Source: an uncultured Clostridia bacterium
GTDB lineage: Bacteria > Bacillota > Clostridia > Christensenellales > UBA1242
Assembly: GCA_944372435.1 (NCBI GenBank)
Contig: CALVZD010000004.1
Span: forward strand, 1 to 45,944
DNA length: 45,944 bases
Direction of reading: 5' to 3'
In this document: piece after piece, positions 24,601 through 32,219 of the stretch
Numbering within the stretch: position 1 is the stretch's first letter
How the letters are laid out: each line of letters starts with the position of its first letter
The notes under the pieces: generated by a model
What the model was told of the DNA's origin: nothing
Database searches by the model: none
What the model saw: the letters and a program-made list of their open reading frames with translations, nothing else
Made by a program: the position numbers and the translations under genes

Positions 24601-24735
24601 TTAAGCTGCGATCTTTTTTCTGCCGCGAGCTCTTCTTCTTTTCAAAACGTTTCTGCCGCCCTGAGTGCGCATTCTTTCTCTAAAACCATGCACTTTTTTT
24701 CTTTTAGCTTTTTTAGGCTGATAAGTTCTTTTCAT
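24601..24735 (-). CDS. rpmH: 50S ribosomal protein L34
   Basis: A 44-residue, Arg/Lys-rich protein starting [19 protein letters not shown] and ending [12 protein letters not shown], a full-length L34 of the large ribosomal subunit. AGGAGG lies five bases before the ATG. It is the first gene of rpmH-rnpA-yidD-yidC-khpB and is driven by a near-perfect promoter. In many Firmicutes rpmH is divergent from dnaA; here dnaN, on the same strand, is its upstream neighbour. Confidence 0.98.
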   Translation of the reverse strand: MKRTYQPKKAKRKKVHGFRERMRTQGGRNVLKRRRARGRKKIAA

Positions 24736-24792
24736 AGCATCCTCCTTGTAGTCTAGCGTCGCTTATTTAACAAGTTTAAATAAACTTTTGAT

Positions 24793-24821
24793 AGTATATA
24801 ATTTTTTGGCGAGTTTGTCAA
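24793..24821 (-). promoter_or_regulatory. Strong promoter for the rpmH operon
   Basis: Minus strand: perfect TTGACA, 17 bases, TATACT, with a leader of about 50 bases ending in AGGAGG. Confidence 0.88.
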
Positions 24822-25004
24822 CTTTATTTTAGTGAGAATTTTTTTGTATTTTGATTTGTTTTGTTTTTGTTTGTAAATGGCTTTTTAAAATTTGTGAAAC
24901 TGTCTTTGACAATTTGTTTAAATATTTGCCAGAAATCTTTTTGCAAGAAAACTTTGGCAATTTTTTAAACGTTTTGTGATTTGTAATCACAAACTATCTT
25001 TTAT
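24822..25004. other. Gene-free stretch between dnaN and rpmH
   Basis: A/T-rich. The only structure I see is a 9-bp inverted repeat TTTGTGATT/AATCACAAA with a three-base loop near 24974-24994; it has no T-run and could be an operator. No DnaA box is visible here, which argues against this being the origin. Confidence 0.5.
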
Positions 25005-25032
25005 CAAAAAAAACACCATCTCTGGTGTTTTT
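25005..25032 (-). terminator. Rho-independent terminator downstream of dnaN
   Basis: AAACACCA/TGGTGTTT stem with a four-base loop; the A-run on its left gives eight T on the minus strand. It separates dnaN from the rpmH promoter. Confidence 0.88.
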
Positions 25033-25106
25033 ATCTTTTTTGAAGGTTTTGCGTTTGAGAAAGTTTTGTATTCTTCTTTTGCTCGTTAAACAAAATTTTG
25101 CTTAGT

Positions 25107-26207
25107 TTAATTAAACATTCTCACTGGCAGCACGAGATACAAAAATTCGTCGCCTTCGGTTGGAACTATCACGCAAGGGTTTGAAGGTGAGTTGAGGCAG
25201 AGCTTTACAAACTCGTCAGAATTTGCTTTTAAAACTTCAAGTATAAAGCGTGGGTTGAAAGCTATTGCCACGTCTTTGCCGTTTAAAACCGCTGAGATCT
25301 TTTCTTTGATGTTTCCTATTTCAGAGTTAGAGGTGAGAGTCAAAGAATTTTCTTTCAAATCAAATTTGACAAAGTTGTTTTGCCCAACCTTGCTCAAAAG
25401 CGAAACTCTTTCAAGCGCGTCTTCAAGCTGCATTTTGTTTACTACCACATATGTTTCATAGTTGACTGGGATGATCTGTTTGTAGTTGACAAAATCACCT
25501 TCAAGCAGCCTTGAAATTATCTTTGTGTCAACTGTGTCTATCATGATTGCGTTGGAGTCGATGTAGATATTTATGATATCATCACTGTCGTCAAGCAGCT
25601 TGCTGATTTCGTTCAAAGATCTCGTTGGAACAACGATAGACTTTCTGATATTCGCGCTCGCTTTCTTTTTTACGAGGGCAAGTCTGTATCCGTCGAGCGC
25701 AACCGTTGTTATCTCTTTTTGAGAGATATCAAAAAGCACGCCTTTCAAAATTGGACGAGAATCATCGAGCGCAACAGAAAAGATCGTTTTGTTGATGAGC
25801 GCTCGCAGATCTTTTTGGCTGACTCCAAACCACTCGTCGGTTTTGAGTTTTTTAAACCCCGGATACTCGACTGGGTTATAGCACTGAATGATGCTCTCGT
25901 TTCCGTCATAACGAATGAGAAGCTGATTTTTTTCGTTCACTTCAAGCTCGATGTCAGATGAAGAAAGTTTTTTTACAAACTCTGTGATAAACTTTCCTGG
26001 AACAACCGTCTCTCCTTCAATCTTCACGTCCGCTTTGATTTTCTTTTCAATAGAAAGGTCGGTGTCTGTGGCACTCAATGTCAAGGTGTTATCCTCCGCC
26101 ACAATCTTAATTCCTTCCAAAATAGGGTTTGTGATTTTGTTTGAAATAGCTTTGCTCACTCTCAAAAAAGCCTCTGAAAGTTCAAGTCCAACGCAGTTTA
26201 ATAACAT
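25107..26207 (-). CDS. dnaN: DNA polymerase III sliding clamp (beta subunit) DnaN
   Basis: The ring-shaped clamp that tethers DNA polymerase III. The 366-residue length and three-part repeat agree with the family; clear landmarks are ISNKITNPILEGIKI, the AVDDSRPILKGVLF-like segment (ALDDSRPILKGVLF), LDGYRLALVK and the C-terminal VRMF-N end (VLPVRMFN) at the clamp groove. AGGAGG lies five bases before the ATG. It follows dnaA in the same direction across the origin region, and a terminator lies downstream. Confidence 0.98.
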   Translation of the reverse strand: MLLNCVGLELSEAFLRVSKAISNKITNPILEGIKIVAEDNTLTLSATDTDLSIEKKIKADVKIEGETVVPGKFITEFVKKLSSSDIELEVNEKNQLLIRYDGNESIIQCYNPVEYPGFKKLKTDEWFGVSQKDLRALINKTIFSVALDDSRPILKGVLFDISQKEITTVALDGYRLALVKKKASANIRKSIVVPTRSLNEISKLLDDSDDIINIYIDSNAIMIDTVDTKIISRLLEGDFVNYKQIIPVNYETYVVVNKMQLEDALERVSLLSKVGQNNFVKFDLKENSLTLTSNSEIGNIKEKISAVLNGKDVAIAFNPRFILEVLKANSDEFVKLCLNSPSNPCVIVPTEGDEFLYLVLPVRMFN

Positions 26208-26435
26208 TTTTTCCTCCTTTATTTAAACGCCGAAAAGCGCGCTCTCTTTTGTTTTTATTATTTCATAAATTCGTAATAGTATTAGTAGTGTGATGTGTAA
26301 ATGTTGATAACTTCGATTTTTTCTAAATATAGATTTTTGGTGTCGTTATTTTGTCAAAAGTGACACTATATATAGATGAAAGTTTTGTGGATAACTTTGT
26401 GGAAAAGTTGGAAAGATGGCTTTGATTTATCCACT
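26208..26435. other. oriC: Replication origin oriC (dnaA-dnaN intergenic region)
   Basis: The gap holds four DnaA-box-like 9-mers: TGTTGATAA (26302-26310), perfect TGTGGATAA (26386-26394), TGTGGAAAA (26398-26406), and on the opposite strand TTATCCACT (26427-26435), which spans the dnaA stop. On the dnaA-coding strand the first box is followed by 13 bases, then a DnaA-trio run and an A/T-rich unwinding stretch (26250-26273). This order of box, trio and A/T-rich DNA next to dnaN matches the Bacillus subtilis basal unwinding system. Confidence 0.88.
26274..26288. promoter_or_regulatory. DnaA-trio element of oriC
   Basis: Plus-strand bases TAATAGTATTAGTAG read as five consecutive 5'-TAN triplets (TAA TAG TAT TAG TAG). 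This is the strand and spacing on which DnaA assembles to open the origin in Bacillus. One triplet, TAT, departs from the TAG/TAA rule. Confidence 0.75.
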
Positions 26436-27779
26436 TTTCAACATCTTTTTGATTTCTCCGACAAAGGTTTGAATTTTTCGATTTGTTTTCATTTCGGATG
26501 AAATCTTGTCGCGAGAGTGCATGATAGTTGTGTGATCGCGGCCTCCAAAGATCTTGCCTATTGTGACGAGTGGAAGCTCGAGCATCTCACTTATCATATA
26601 TATAGCGATCATCCTTGGCTCAACGATCTCTTTGCTTTTCTTTTTGCCGGTGATGTCATCCTTTGAAATGTCAAAATATTCACACACTGCGCTGATGATC
26701 TGATCTGCGTTTGAGCCGCCCTCATTTTTTTCGTCATATTTGTCTGAAAAGGCCTCTCTAACGTCGCTGAGATCTGCCTCAGATTTGCCAATCAGGTTTG
26801 AAAGAAAGCAAACTTTTGAAAGCATGCCTTCAAGCTCCCTGACGTTCGAGTCGATGTGTTCGGCGATATAACTGAGAGCCTCGTCGGTTATCGAGCATTT
26901 TTCAAGCTGGCACTTTTTTCGCAAGATTGCAACTCGCGTTTCAAAATCTGGTGGTTGAAGATCTTGTATCAAACCCATTGTAAAGCGCGAGCGCAGCCTC
27001 TCTTCCAGTGTTTCAATCTCTTTTGGAGGTCTGTCTGACGCGATAATGATCTGCTTTCCAAATTGGTGAAGATCGTTGAAAGTGTGAAAGAACTCCTCCT
27101 GCGTGCTGGTCTTTTTGCTGATGAACTGTATGTCGTCGACGATCAAAACATCAACATTGCGATATTTTTCGCGAAACTGCGAGTTGGTTTTGTTTTTGAT
27201 TGAAGAGCCGAGGCTTTCGATATAGTCGTTTGTGAATTGTTCGCAAGTGACATATTTGACTTTCATTTGAGGTGAGGACTCTCGAATGTAATTTCCTATC
27301 GCGTGAAGAAGGTGAGTTTTTCCAAGTCCAACTCCGCCGTAGATGAACAGTGGGTTAAAGCTCTTTCCTGGGTTTTCTGCCACCGCTCTTGCCGCAGCAT
27401 AAACGGTTTGATTGCATTTTCCCACGACAAAGTTTCCAAAAGTGTATTTTGGATTGAAAGGGTTTTTGGTTGTTTCAACTTCGTTGTTAGAAAGATTTGG
27501 GCTGTTTTTTGCCAGGTAGTCCTTTTCTTCATTTGGGTCGAGAATGTCGATTTCCACATCCTCGCCAAAAACCTCATTTGCAACCGATTTGAGTTTGTCG
27601 AAGTAGTTTTTGAGTATTTGGTTTTTTGCAAAGCTCGATTTGGTTGAAAGAACCAGCGTTTTGTTTTGCGAAAAATCGACAACTTTCAAAGGCTTAAACC
27701 ACATAACAAAAGACACATTGGATACTGAAAGCTCCAATTTGTCCAAAAGTTGTTGCCAAAGTTTGTTTAGTTCCTGCAT
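26427..27779 (-). CDS. dnaA: Chromosomal replication initiator DnaA
   Basis: DnaA binds the boxes in oriC and melts DNA to start replication. The 450-residue protein has domain I (1-80, LWQQLLDKLELSVSN...), a linker, the AAA+ domain III with Walker A GGVGLGKT (148-155), Walker B VLIVDD (211-216) and the RLRSRF box VII near 261-266, and domain IV with the signature GGRDHTTIMHSRDK (412-425) that reads DnaA boxes. A perfect -35 and good -10 precede it; the ribosome site (TAGGT) is weak. Its stop codon lies inside a DnaA box. The gene is divergent from recF and runs towards dnaN. Confidence 0.99.
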   Translation of the reverse strand: MQELNKLWQQLLDKLELSVSNVSFVMWFKPLKVVDFSQNKTLVLSTKSSFAKNQILKNYFDKLKSVANEVFGEDVEIDILDPNEEKDYLAKNSPNLSNNEVETTKNPFNPKYTFGNFVVGKCNQTVYAAARAVAENPGKSFNPLFIYGGVGLGKTHLLHAIGNYIRESSPQMKVKYVTCEQFTNDYIESLGSSIKNKTNSQFREKYRNVDVLIVDDIQFISKKTSTQEEFFHTFNDLHQFGKQIIIASDRPPKEIETLEERLRSRFTMGLIQDLQPPDFETRVAILRKKCQLEKCSITDEALSYIAEHIDSNVRELEGMLSKVCFLSNLIGKSEADLSDVREAFSDKYDEKNEGGSNADQIISAVCEYFDISKDDITGKKKSKEIVEPRMIAIYMISEMLELPLVTIGKIFGGRDHTTIMHSRDKISSEMKTNRKIQTFVGEIKKMLKSG

Positions 27780-27796
27780 AAATTACCTACTCGAAT

Positions 27797-27825
27797 ATTT
27801 TACTAAACAAAACAAAGATTGTCAA
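27797..27825 (-). promoter_or_regulatory. Promoter for dnaA
   Basis: Minus strand: perfect TTGACA, 17 bases, TAAAAT, giving a leader of about ten bases. No DnaA box overlaps it, so the usual self-repression is not evident. Confidence 0.85.
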
Positions 27826-27836
27826 GCAAAGAAAGC

Positions 27837-27865
27837 TTGTTTGAAAACTAATTTCGTGATATACT
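27837..27865 (+). promoter_or_regulatory. Promoter for recF, likely leaderless
   Basis: TTGTTT, 17 bases, TATACT, then ATTGTC and the ATG. It lies back to back with the dnaA promoter in a 92-base gap. Confidence 0.7.
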
Positions 27866-27871
27866 ATTGTC

Positions 27872-28933
27872 ATGAAAATAAACCGGCTTTCGCTCAAAAA
27901 CTTTCGCAACTATCAAAGTTTGACGATCGGCTTTGACGAAAAGATGAACTCTCTCTGCGGAAAAAACGCCCAAGGCAAAACCAACTTGATTGAGGCGATC
28001 TTTTTTGCGTGCATCGGAAAAAGCTTTCGCACAAGCAAAGAAAAGCAGCTTATAAAGTGGGGAGAAGAAGCAGCAAGGATAACTCTTTTTGCCTCCAACG
28101 ACATTAGAACAAAAAAGATAGAGGTTTTGCTTCAAACCTCTCAAAAAAAATCGGTGAAGATGGATGGGCTTCCTATAAGAAGAATAGGCGATGTTTTGGG
28201 CGAAGTGCCAGTCGTGTTTTTTTCTCCTGACGAGCTTAAACTTGTTAAAGAAAGCCCAGAAGAGCGCCGCAAATTTATGAACATCGACATATCTCAAACA
28301 AACAAGCGCTATTTTTATCTGCTTTCGCGATACGAAAAGATCCTCGAAAGCCGCAACAAACTTTTGAAAACAACAAAGGATTTTTCAGTTTTAAAAGAGA
28401 GCGTTCAGATTTGGGACAAAGCGCTCGCTATGGCAGGGATCAAAATAATAAAAGAAAGAGAAAAGTTTATCCAAAACATTCAGCCCTTTGCAAGCAAAGC
28501 ACATGAATATATTTCGGGTGGAGAAAAACTTTCGCTCGTATACAAAAAGCCAGAGATTGAAAGCGAAGAGGAATATATCAAAAAGCTGTCAAAAACTCTT
28601 GAAAAAGACTTCAAGTTTGGCTACACGACCTTTGGCCCTCACAGAGATGACATCGACATCTTTTTAAACGGTCAGGAGGTCAAAAGTTTTGGATCGCAAG
28701 GACAGCAGCGAACGGCGGCGCTTTCGCTTAAACTTGCCGAGCTTGAAATAATCAAAAACGAAACTGGCGAGTATCCGATATTGATCCTCGACGATGTGTT
28801 TTCAGAGCTCGACGCTGTGCGAAGAAAGAGGCTCGTCAAATTCACCTCGCGCTGTCAGACTTTTATCACAACCACCGACGAAAGCTTGTGCGAGGGCAAA
28901 ATTATTCGCGTGACAGACGGCAAAGCCGAATAA
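27872..28933 (+). CDS. recF: DNA replication/repair ATPase RecF
   Basis: RecF loads RecA at single-strand gaps together with RecO and RecR. The 353-residue SMC-like ATPase shows Walker A GKNAQGKT (30-37), the ABC signature in FGSQGQQRTAALSLKLAE, and Walker B/D-loop LILDDVFSELD ending at about 314. The start MKINRLSLKNFRNY is the usual one. There is no ribosome-binding site and the -10 hexamer ends six bases before the ATG, so the mRNA is probably leaderless. recF normally follows dnaN in the same direction; here it is divergent from dnaA and adjacent to it. aspS follows with its own promoter. Confidence 0.98.
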   Translation: MKINRLSLKNFRNYQSLTIGFDEKMNSLCGKNAQGKTNLIEAIFFACIGKSFRTSKEKQLIKWGEEAARITLFASNDIRTKKIEVLLQTSQKKSVKMDGLPIRRIGDVLGEVPVVFFSPDELKLVKESPEERRKFMNIDISQTNKRYFYLLSRYEKILESRNKLLKTTKDFSVLKESVQIWDKALAMAGIKIIKEREKFIQNIQPFASKAHEYISGGEKLSLVYKKPEIESEEEYIKKLSKTLEKDFKFGYTTFGPHRDDIDIFLNGQEVKSFGSQGQQRTAALSLKLAELEIIKNETGEYPILILDDVFSELDAVRRKRLVKFTSRCQTFITTTDESLCEGKIIRVTDGKAE

Positions 28934-28937
28934 TTTG

Positions 28938-28967
28938 TTGACAAAACAGGTCTATTAAGTCTAAAAT
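28938..28967 (+). promoter_or_regulatory. Promoter for aspS
   Basis: Perfect TTGACA, 18 bases, TAAAAT, starting five bases after the recF stop. There is no room for a T-box leader. Confidence 0.82.
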
Positions 28968-28987
28968 AAAAACACCTAGGAGAAAAG

Positions 28988-30733
28988 ATGAAAGCAAATA
29001 TTTACAGAACCAACAATTGCGGCGAACTTCGCCTTTCGGATGTCGGCAAAGAGGTCAGACTTTCTGGCTGGATTAACACGGTTCGCAAACTTGGAGGAAT
29101 AACCTTTTTGACACTGAGAGACAACTTTGGCCTGACCCAAGTGATTTTGCGCGATGAAAAACTTTTGAGCGGGCTTTCAAAAGAGAGCGTCATCAAAGTT
29201 GAAGGCAAGGTTGTTGAAAGAGAAAGCAAAAACTTTAAAATGCCAACAGGTGAAATTGAAGTTGAGGCAAAAAAAGTGACTTTGCTAGGCAAATGCCAAA
29301 ACGTTTTGCCTTTTGAGATTACCGAAGCGCCTCAAACCAAAGAGGAGCTGCGCCTCAAATACAGATTTTTGGATTTGCGAAATCCAGAGCTTCATGAGAG
29401 AATTTTGAAAAGAGCGCAGATTTTAAAGTTTGTCAGAGACAGGCTCACAGAGCTTGGTTTTGTTGAGTTTCAAACGCCAATCCTTGCCAACACCTCGCCG
29501 GAAGGAGCGCGAGACTTTATCGTTCCAACAGTCTATGCACCAGGCGAATTTTATGCACTTCCGCAGTCGCCTCAACAGTTCAAACAGCTTTTGATGACAA
29601 GCGGATTTGACAGATATTTTCAAATTGCGCCGTGTTTTAGAAACGAGGCAGCTCGCGCCGACAGAACCCCTGGCGAGTTTTATCAGATAGACATGGAGAT
29701 GTCGTTTGCAACACAGGATGATGTTTTTGAGGTTTGCGAAACGCTTGCAACCGAGATATTTGAAAAGTTTTCTGACTACAAGGTTTGCAAAACTCCGTTC
29801 AAACGCATAAAGTGGGCGGATGCTATGCGCGACTATTGCACAGACAAACCAGATCTTCGCAATCCTCTTCGTGTTCAAGACGCCACCGAGTTTTTTGATA
29901 AAACCGAGGTAGGCTTTTTAAAAGGTAAAACTGCAAAACTCATCAAAGCCAAAGCTGCAGAAAAATCTCGCAAGTTTTTCGACGAGCTTTCAACCTTTGT
30001 GATAAGTTTGGAAGGCAAGGGCCTTGCATGGGCTAAAATGCTGAATGGTGAGCTTTCCGGCAGCTTCGTCAAAGCTTTGAAAGAGGATGAAAAGGCGAGA
30101 TTTATTAAAGAATTTGAGATTGCAGACGGAGACGCCGTTTTCATCATTGCAGACGAAAAGGACAAGGCGACAAAACTTGTTGGAACGCTCAGAAACGAGC
30201 TCGGTGAAAGGCTCGACCTGCTTGATAAAAACGCAATAGAAATGTGCTGGATAGTCGACTTTCCGTTCTACGAAAAAAACGAAGAGACCGGCAAGCCGGA
30301 CTTTGCTCACAACCCATTTTCGATGCCTCAGGGAGAGATGAAAGCACTTAGCGAAAAGGATCCGTTTGAAATTGTGGCATATCAATATGACCTTGTTTGC
30401 AACGGCTATGAAATGCTCTCTGGTGCAATACGAAATCACGACCCTGAAATTATGGTAAAGGCGTTTGAGATCGCAGGTTATCCAAAAGAGGTGGTGGAGC
30501 AAAAGTTTCCAGCCCTTTACAACGCATTCCATTATGGCGCGCCGCCTCACGCGGGCTGTGCATTCGGCTTTGATCGTATGCTTATGCCGATCATGCATCA
30601 AGACTCAATCCGTGAGGTTATCGCCTTTCCATTAAACAAAAACGGCAGAGACCTTTTGATGGGCTCGCCGTCAGTTCCAACAGAAGAACAGCTCAAAAGC
30701 TGTGGAATTAAAATTGACAAAAAAGAAAAATAA
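28988..30733 (+). CDS. aspS: Aspartyl-tRNA synthetase
   Basis: AspRS charges tRNA-Asp (and in many bacteria tRNA-Asn) with aspartate. The 581-residue bacterial-type enzyme has the N-terminal OB-fold anticodon domain (1-105), the class II core with motif 2 FRNEAARADRTPGEFYQ near 217-233, the inserted GAD domain (about 290-410) and motif 3 GFDRM near the end. TAGGAG lies five bases before the ATG. Motif 2 and the HNPFSMPQGEM and YQYDLVCNGYE stretches look to me more like alphaproteobacterial AspRS than Bacillus AspRS. tRNA-Asn is encoded about 1 kb downstream on the other strand. Confidence 0.97.
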   Translation: MKANIYRTNNCGELRLSDVGKEVRLSGWINTVRKLGGITFLTLRDNFGLTQVILRDEKLLSGLSKESVIKVEGKVVERESKNFKMPTGEIEVEAKKVTLLGKCQNVLPFEITEAPQTKEELRLKYRFLDLRNPELHERILKRAQILKFVRDRLTELGFVEFQTPILANTSPEGARDFIVPTVYAPGEFYALPQSPQQFKQLLMTSGFDRYFQIAPCFRNEAARADRTPGEFYQIDMEMSFATQDDVFEVCETLATEIFEKFSDYKVCKTPFKRIKWADAMRDYCTDKPDLRNPLRVQDATEFFDKTEVGFLKGKTAKLIKAKAAEKSRKFFDELSTFVISLEGKGLAWAKMLNGELSGSFVKALKEDEKARFIKEFEIADGDAVFIIADEKDKATKLVGTLRNELGERLDLLDKNAIEMCWIVDFPFYEKNEETGKPDFAHNPFSMPQGEMKALSEKDPFEIVAYQYDLVCNGYEMLSGAIRNHDPEIMVKAFEIAGYPKEVVEQKFPALYNAFHYGAPPHAGCAFGFDRMLMPIMHQDSIREVIAFPLNKNGRDLLMGSPSVPTEEQLKSCGIKIDKKEK

Positions 30734-30734
30734 A

Positions 30735-30767
30735 AAAAAGCTGCGCTTTTTACGGCGCAGTTTTTAT
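30735..30767. terminator. Bidirectional terminator between aspS and the next gene
   Basis: CTGCGC/GCGCAG stem with an 8-base loop, T-run on the right and A-run on the left; it suits both convergent genes. Confidence 0.85.
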
Positions 30768-30781
30768 TTGGCTAAAACGTT

Positions 30782-31687
30782 TTAGTTTTTGCAATAATTG
30801 TTGAAATAGTCAAAACCAGCTATGTTTTTTGCGTCTTTCTCCCACTTTAAATATGAACAAAGCTCGTCTAATTTGTTTTGATAGATATACTCATATTTCT
30901 CGCCGGCAACTTCGACAAAGGCGTCGCGAACTTCATCATATCTCAAAAAGTCAGAAGGCAGTCTTGACAAAAAGGCTTTCTTGTTTTTTAACTGAACAGA
31001 GGTTTGAACAGGAGAATCCAAGCTCGTCTCAAGCGTCGCACAAATCACATTTGCAAGGTTGTCTTTTTCTTTTTTAGACAGTTGCTCGAAAAGAAGATGC
31101 TCTAAGCCTTTTTCAAAAATGTAGGATATTTTTTCATGTGGAGTTTTTAAAGTGATGCAAAACTCGTTTGATTTTGAGGAAAATTTAAAGTCAGGAGCAT
31201 TTTCAAAAAGGTTTTCTTCTTGAATTTCAAGAGAATTTTTCAGGAGCAAATCCTCATCAGTTTCTGAAACTTCGGATGATGTGTTTTGCAGATAGTTTTT
31301 AAGAAGCTGCAACTTTTGATCAAAGATTGTTCTTGTTCTGTTTGCGGTGTTATTCAAAAACAGCTCTCTGGTTTTTTCATATCTCAAAAATCCGGCAGGG
31401 ATAGCGTTCAAAAGCTTTTCCTGTCTTCTGTTTGAATAGTTAAAAAACTTGCCATTGCCTTTCAAAATCGCAATGATGACAAGATTTGCTCTGTCCATCT
31501 GAGCGCTTGAAAGCACCGAAAGATCGCACTCATCAGGGTTTTTGAATTTGAACACCTCTTTTGGGTGTTTTGTCTTTATTTTCAAAACGCCTCGACGCAA
31601 AGTGACCTTTGCCTTAAAACTTCTGCTTGTTCCATTTTTGCCAAGCAAAACACCGTTATCTTTTTTTGCTCTGTATTTTAGCTTCAT
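30782..31687 (-). CDS. Hypothetical protein with two divergent tandem repeats
   Basis: A 301-residue soluble, basic protein I do not recognise. It is made of two diverged copies of a module of about 105 residues (roughly 30-134 and 172-281). They share a strand pair, a helix (SSAQMDRANLVIIAI versus SKKEKDNLANVICAT), then P-x-x-FLRY-(E/D)-x-x-R-x-x-F (99-110 and 244-257) and KLxxLxxYL at the end. A charged linker (135-171) separates them. The start has AGGAG six bases upstream and a good promoter. It stands alone, convergent with aspS. Confidence 0.7.
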   Translation of the reverse strand: MKLKYRAKKDNGVLLGKNGTSRSFKAKVTLRRGVLKIKTKHPKEVFKFKNPDECDLSVLSSAQMDRANLVIIAILKGNGKFFNYSNRRQEKLLNAIPAGFLRYEKTRELFLNNTANRTRTIFDQKLQLLKNYLQNTSSEVSETDEDLLLKNSLEIQEENLFENAPDFKFSSKSNEFCITLKTPHEKISYIFEKGLEHLLFEQLSKKEKDNLANVICATLETSLDSPVQTSVQLKNKKAFLSRLPSDFLRYDEVRDAFVEVAGEKYEYIYQNKLDELCSYLKWEKDAKNIAGFDYFNNYCKN

Positions 31688-31704
31688 TTTTTTCTCCTGC
31701 GATA

Positions 31705-31733
31705 ATTATATCACACAAAAATTGCCTCGTCAA
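31705..31733 (-). promoter_or_regulatory. Strong promoter for the two-repeat protein
   Basis: Minus strand: TTGACG, 17 bases, perfect TATAAT. Confidence 0.82.
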
Positions 31734-31773
31734 TACCCAAAATATATAAAGATATTGCAAAAAAAGAGTGTTT

Positions 31774-31803
31774 TTGACAATTGTCTGTGAGCATCTCTAT
31801 TAT
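31774..31803 (+). promoter_or_regulatory. Orphan plus-strand promoter
   Basis: Perfect TTGACA, 18 bases, TATTAT. No protein gene follows; a terminator lies about 75 bases after the predicted start. Confidence 0.6.
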
Positions 31804-31809
31804 CAAGCC

Positions 31810-31904
31810 TTAAATGATTATGATGACGGAAATCTAAAACGATAAACAAGAGCAAAAAAATTTGTTCTAACGAATAAAAAAAACAACCGTGATCAGTTGT
31901 TTTT
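31810..31904 (+). ncRNA. Candidate small RNA of about 95 nt
   Basis: The span from the orphan promoter to a terminator holds no convincing gene, only a seven-codon frame (MIMMTEI) with no ribosome site. The RNA would contain a 7-bp hairpin GAGCAAA/TTTGTTC (31850-31867, one G-U) and end in the terminator hairpin. It matches no RNA family I know. It is on the strand opposite to both neighbours. Confidence 0.45.
31876..31904. terminator. Bidirectional terminator
   Basis: AAAAACAAC/GTTGTTTTT stem with an 8-base loop. On the plus strand it ends the candidate small RNA; on the minus strand it has eight T and would end the tRNA-Asn transcript about 70 bases past the tRNA. Confidence 0.8.
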
Positions 31905-31972
31905 AACAAGCACTTTTGCCTTTTGGTGTCAAATTGGTTTTGTTTAATAAAGAAAAACTCTATTTCTTTTTC

Positions 31973-32047
31973 TGGCGCCTCCTGTAGGATTCGAACCTAC
32001 GACCTGTCGGTTAACAGCCGAATGCTCTACCGCTGAGCTAAAGAGGC
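31973..32047 (-). tRNA. tRNA-Asn (anticodon GTT)
   Basis: Complete cloverleaf on the minus strand: acceptor GCCTCTT with AGGAGGC, D-arm AGCTCAGCGGTAGAGC, anticodon loop CTGTTAA (GTT), T-arm GTAGGTTCGAATCCTAC, discriminator G and an encoded CCA. The outermost pair of the anticodon stem is T-C, a mismatch; the rest pairs well. Confidence 0.97.
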
Positions 32048-32067
32048 AGACTTGAAAGCAAATGGGT

Positions 32068-32095
32068 TTGCGAATTGCCGCATGACAATTCGCAA
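32068..32095. other. 10-bp perfect hairpin in the tRNA-Asn precursor leader
   Basis: TTGCGAATTG/CAATTCGCAA with an 8-base loop, about 20 bases upstream of the mature tRNA. No T-run on the minus strand, so it is not a terminator for the tRNA. It may guide processing. Confidence 0.6.
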
Positions 32096-32147
32096 TCTTT
32101 TGTGCTTTGCAAACAATTAGGGAGGGAAAAAACTGTTTGCGAGATAA

Positions 32148-32176
32148 AGTATAACACCTTCGCAAAAACTTGTCAA
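32148..32176 (-). promoter_or_regulatory. Strong promoter for tRNA-Asn
   Basis: Minus strand: perfect TTGACA, 17 bases, TATACT; the precursor would have a leader of about 95 bases. Confidence 0.85.
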
Positions 32177-32219
32177 TTATTTTGTGCAAAAAAATTTCAA
32201 AGCAGGCAAAAATTGTTTT

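Noticed and set aside
24974..24994. Inverted repeat TTTGTGATT/AATCACAAA as a second dnaN terminator
   Set aside because: No T-run follows on either strand and a strong terminator already lies nearer to dnaN.
26331..26356. A TTGACA...TATATT pair inside oriC as a dnaN promoter
   Set aside because: The spacer is 20 bases, outside the useful range; I could not assign a dnaN promoter with confidence.
32184..32219. A 12-codon N-terminal extension of the CvpA-type protein from a GTG
   Set aside because: The extension is polar and would precede the usual CvpA N-terminal membrane segment; no ribosome site supports it.
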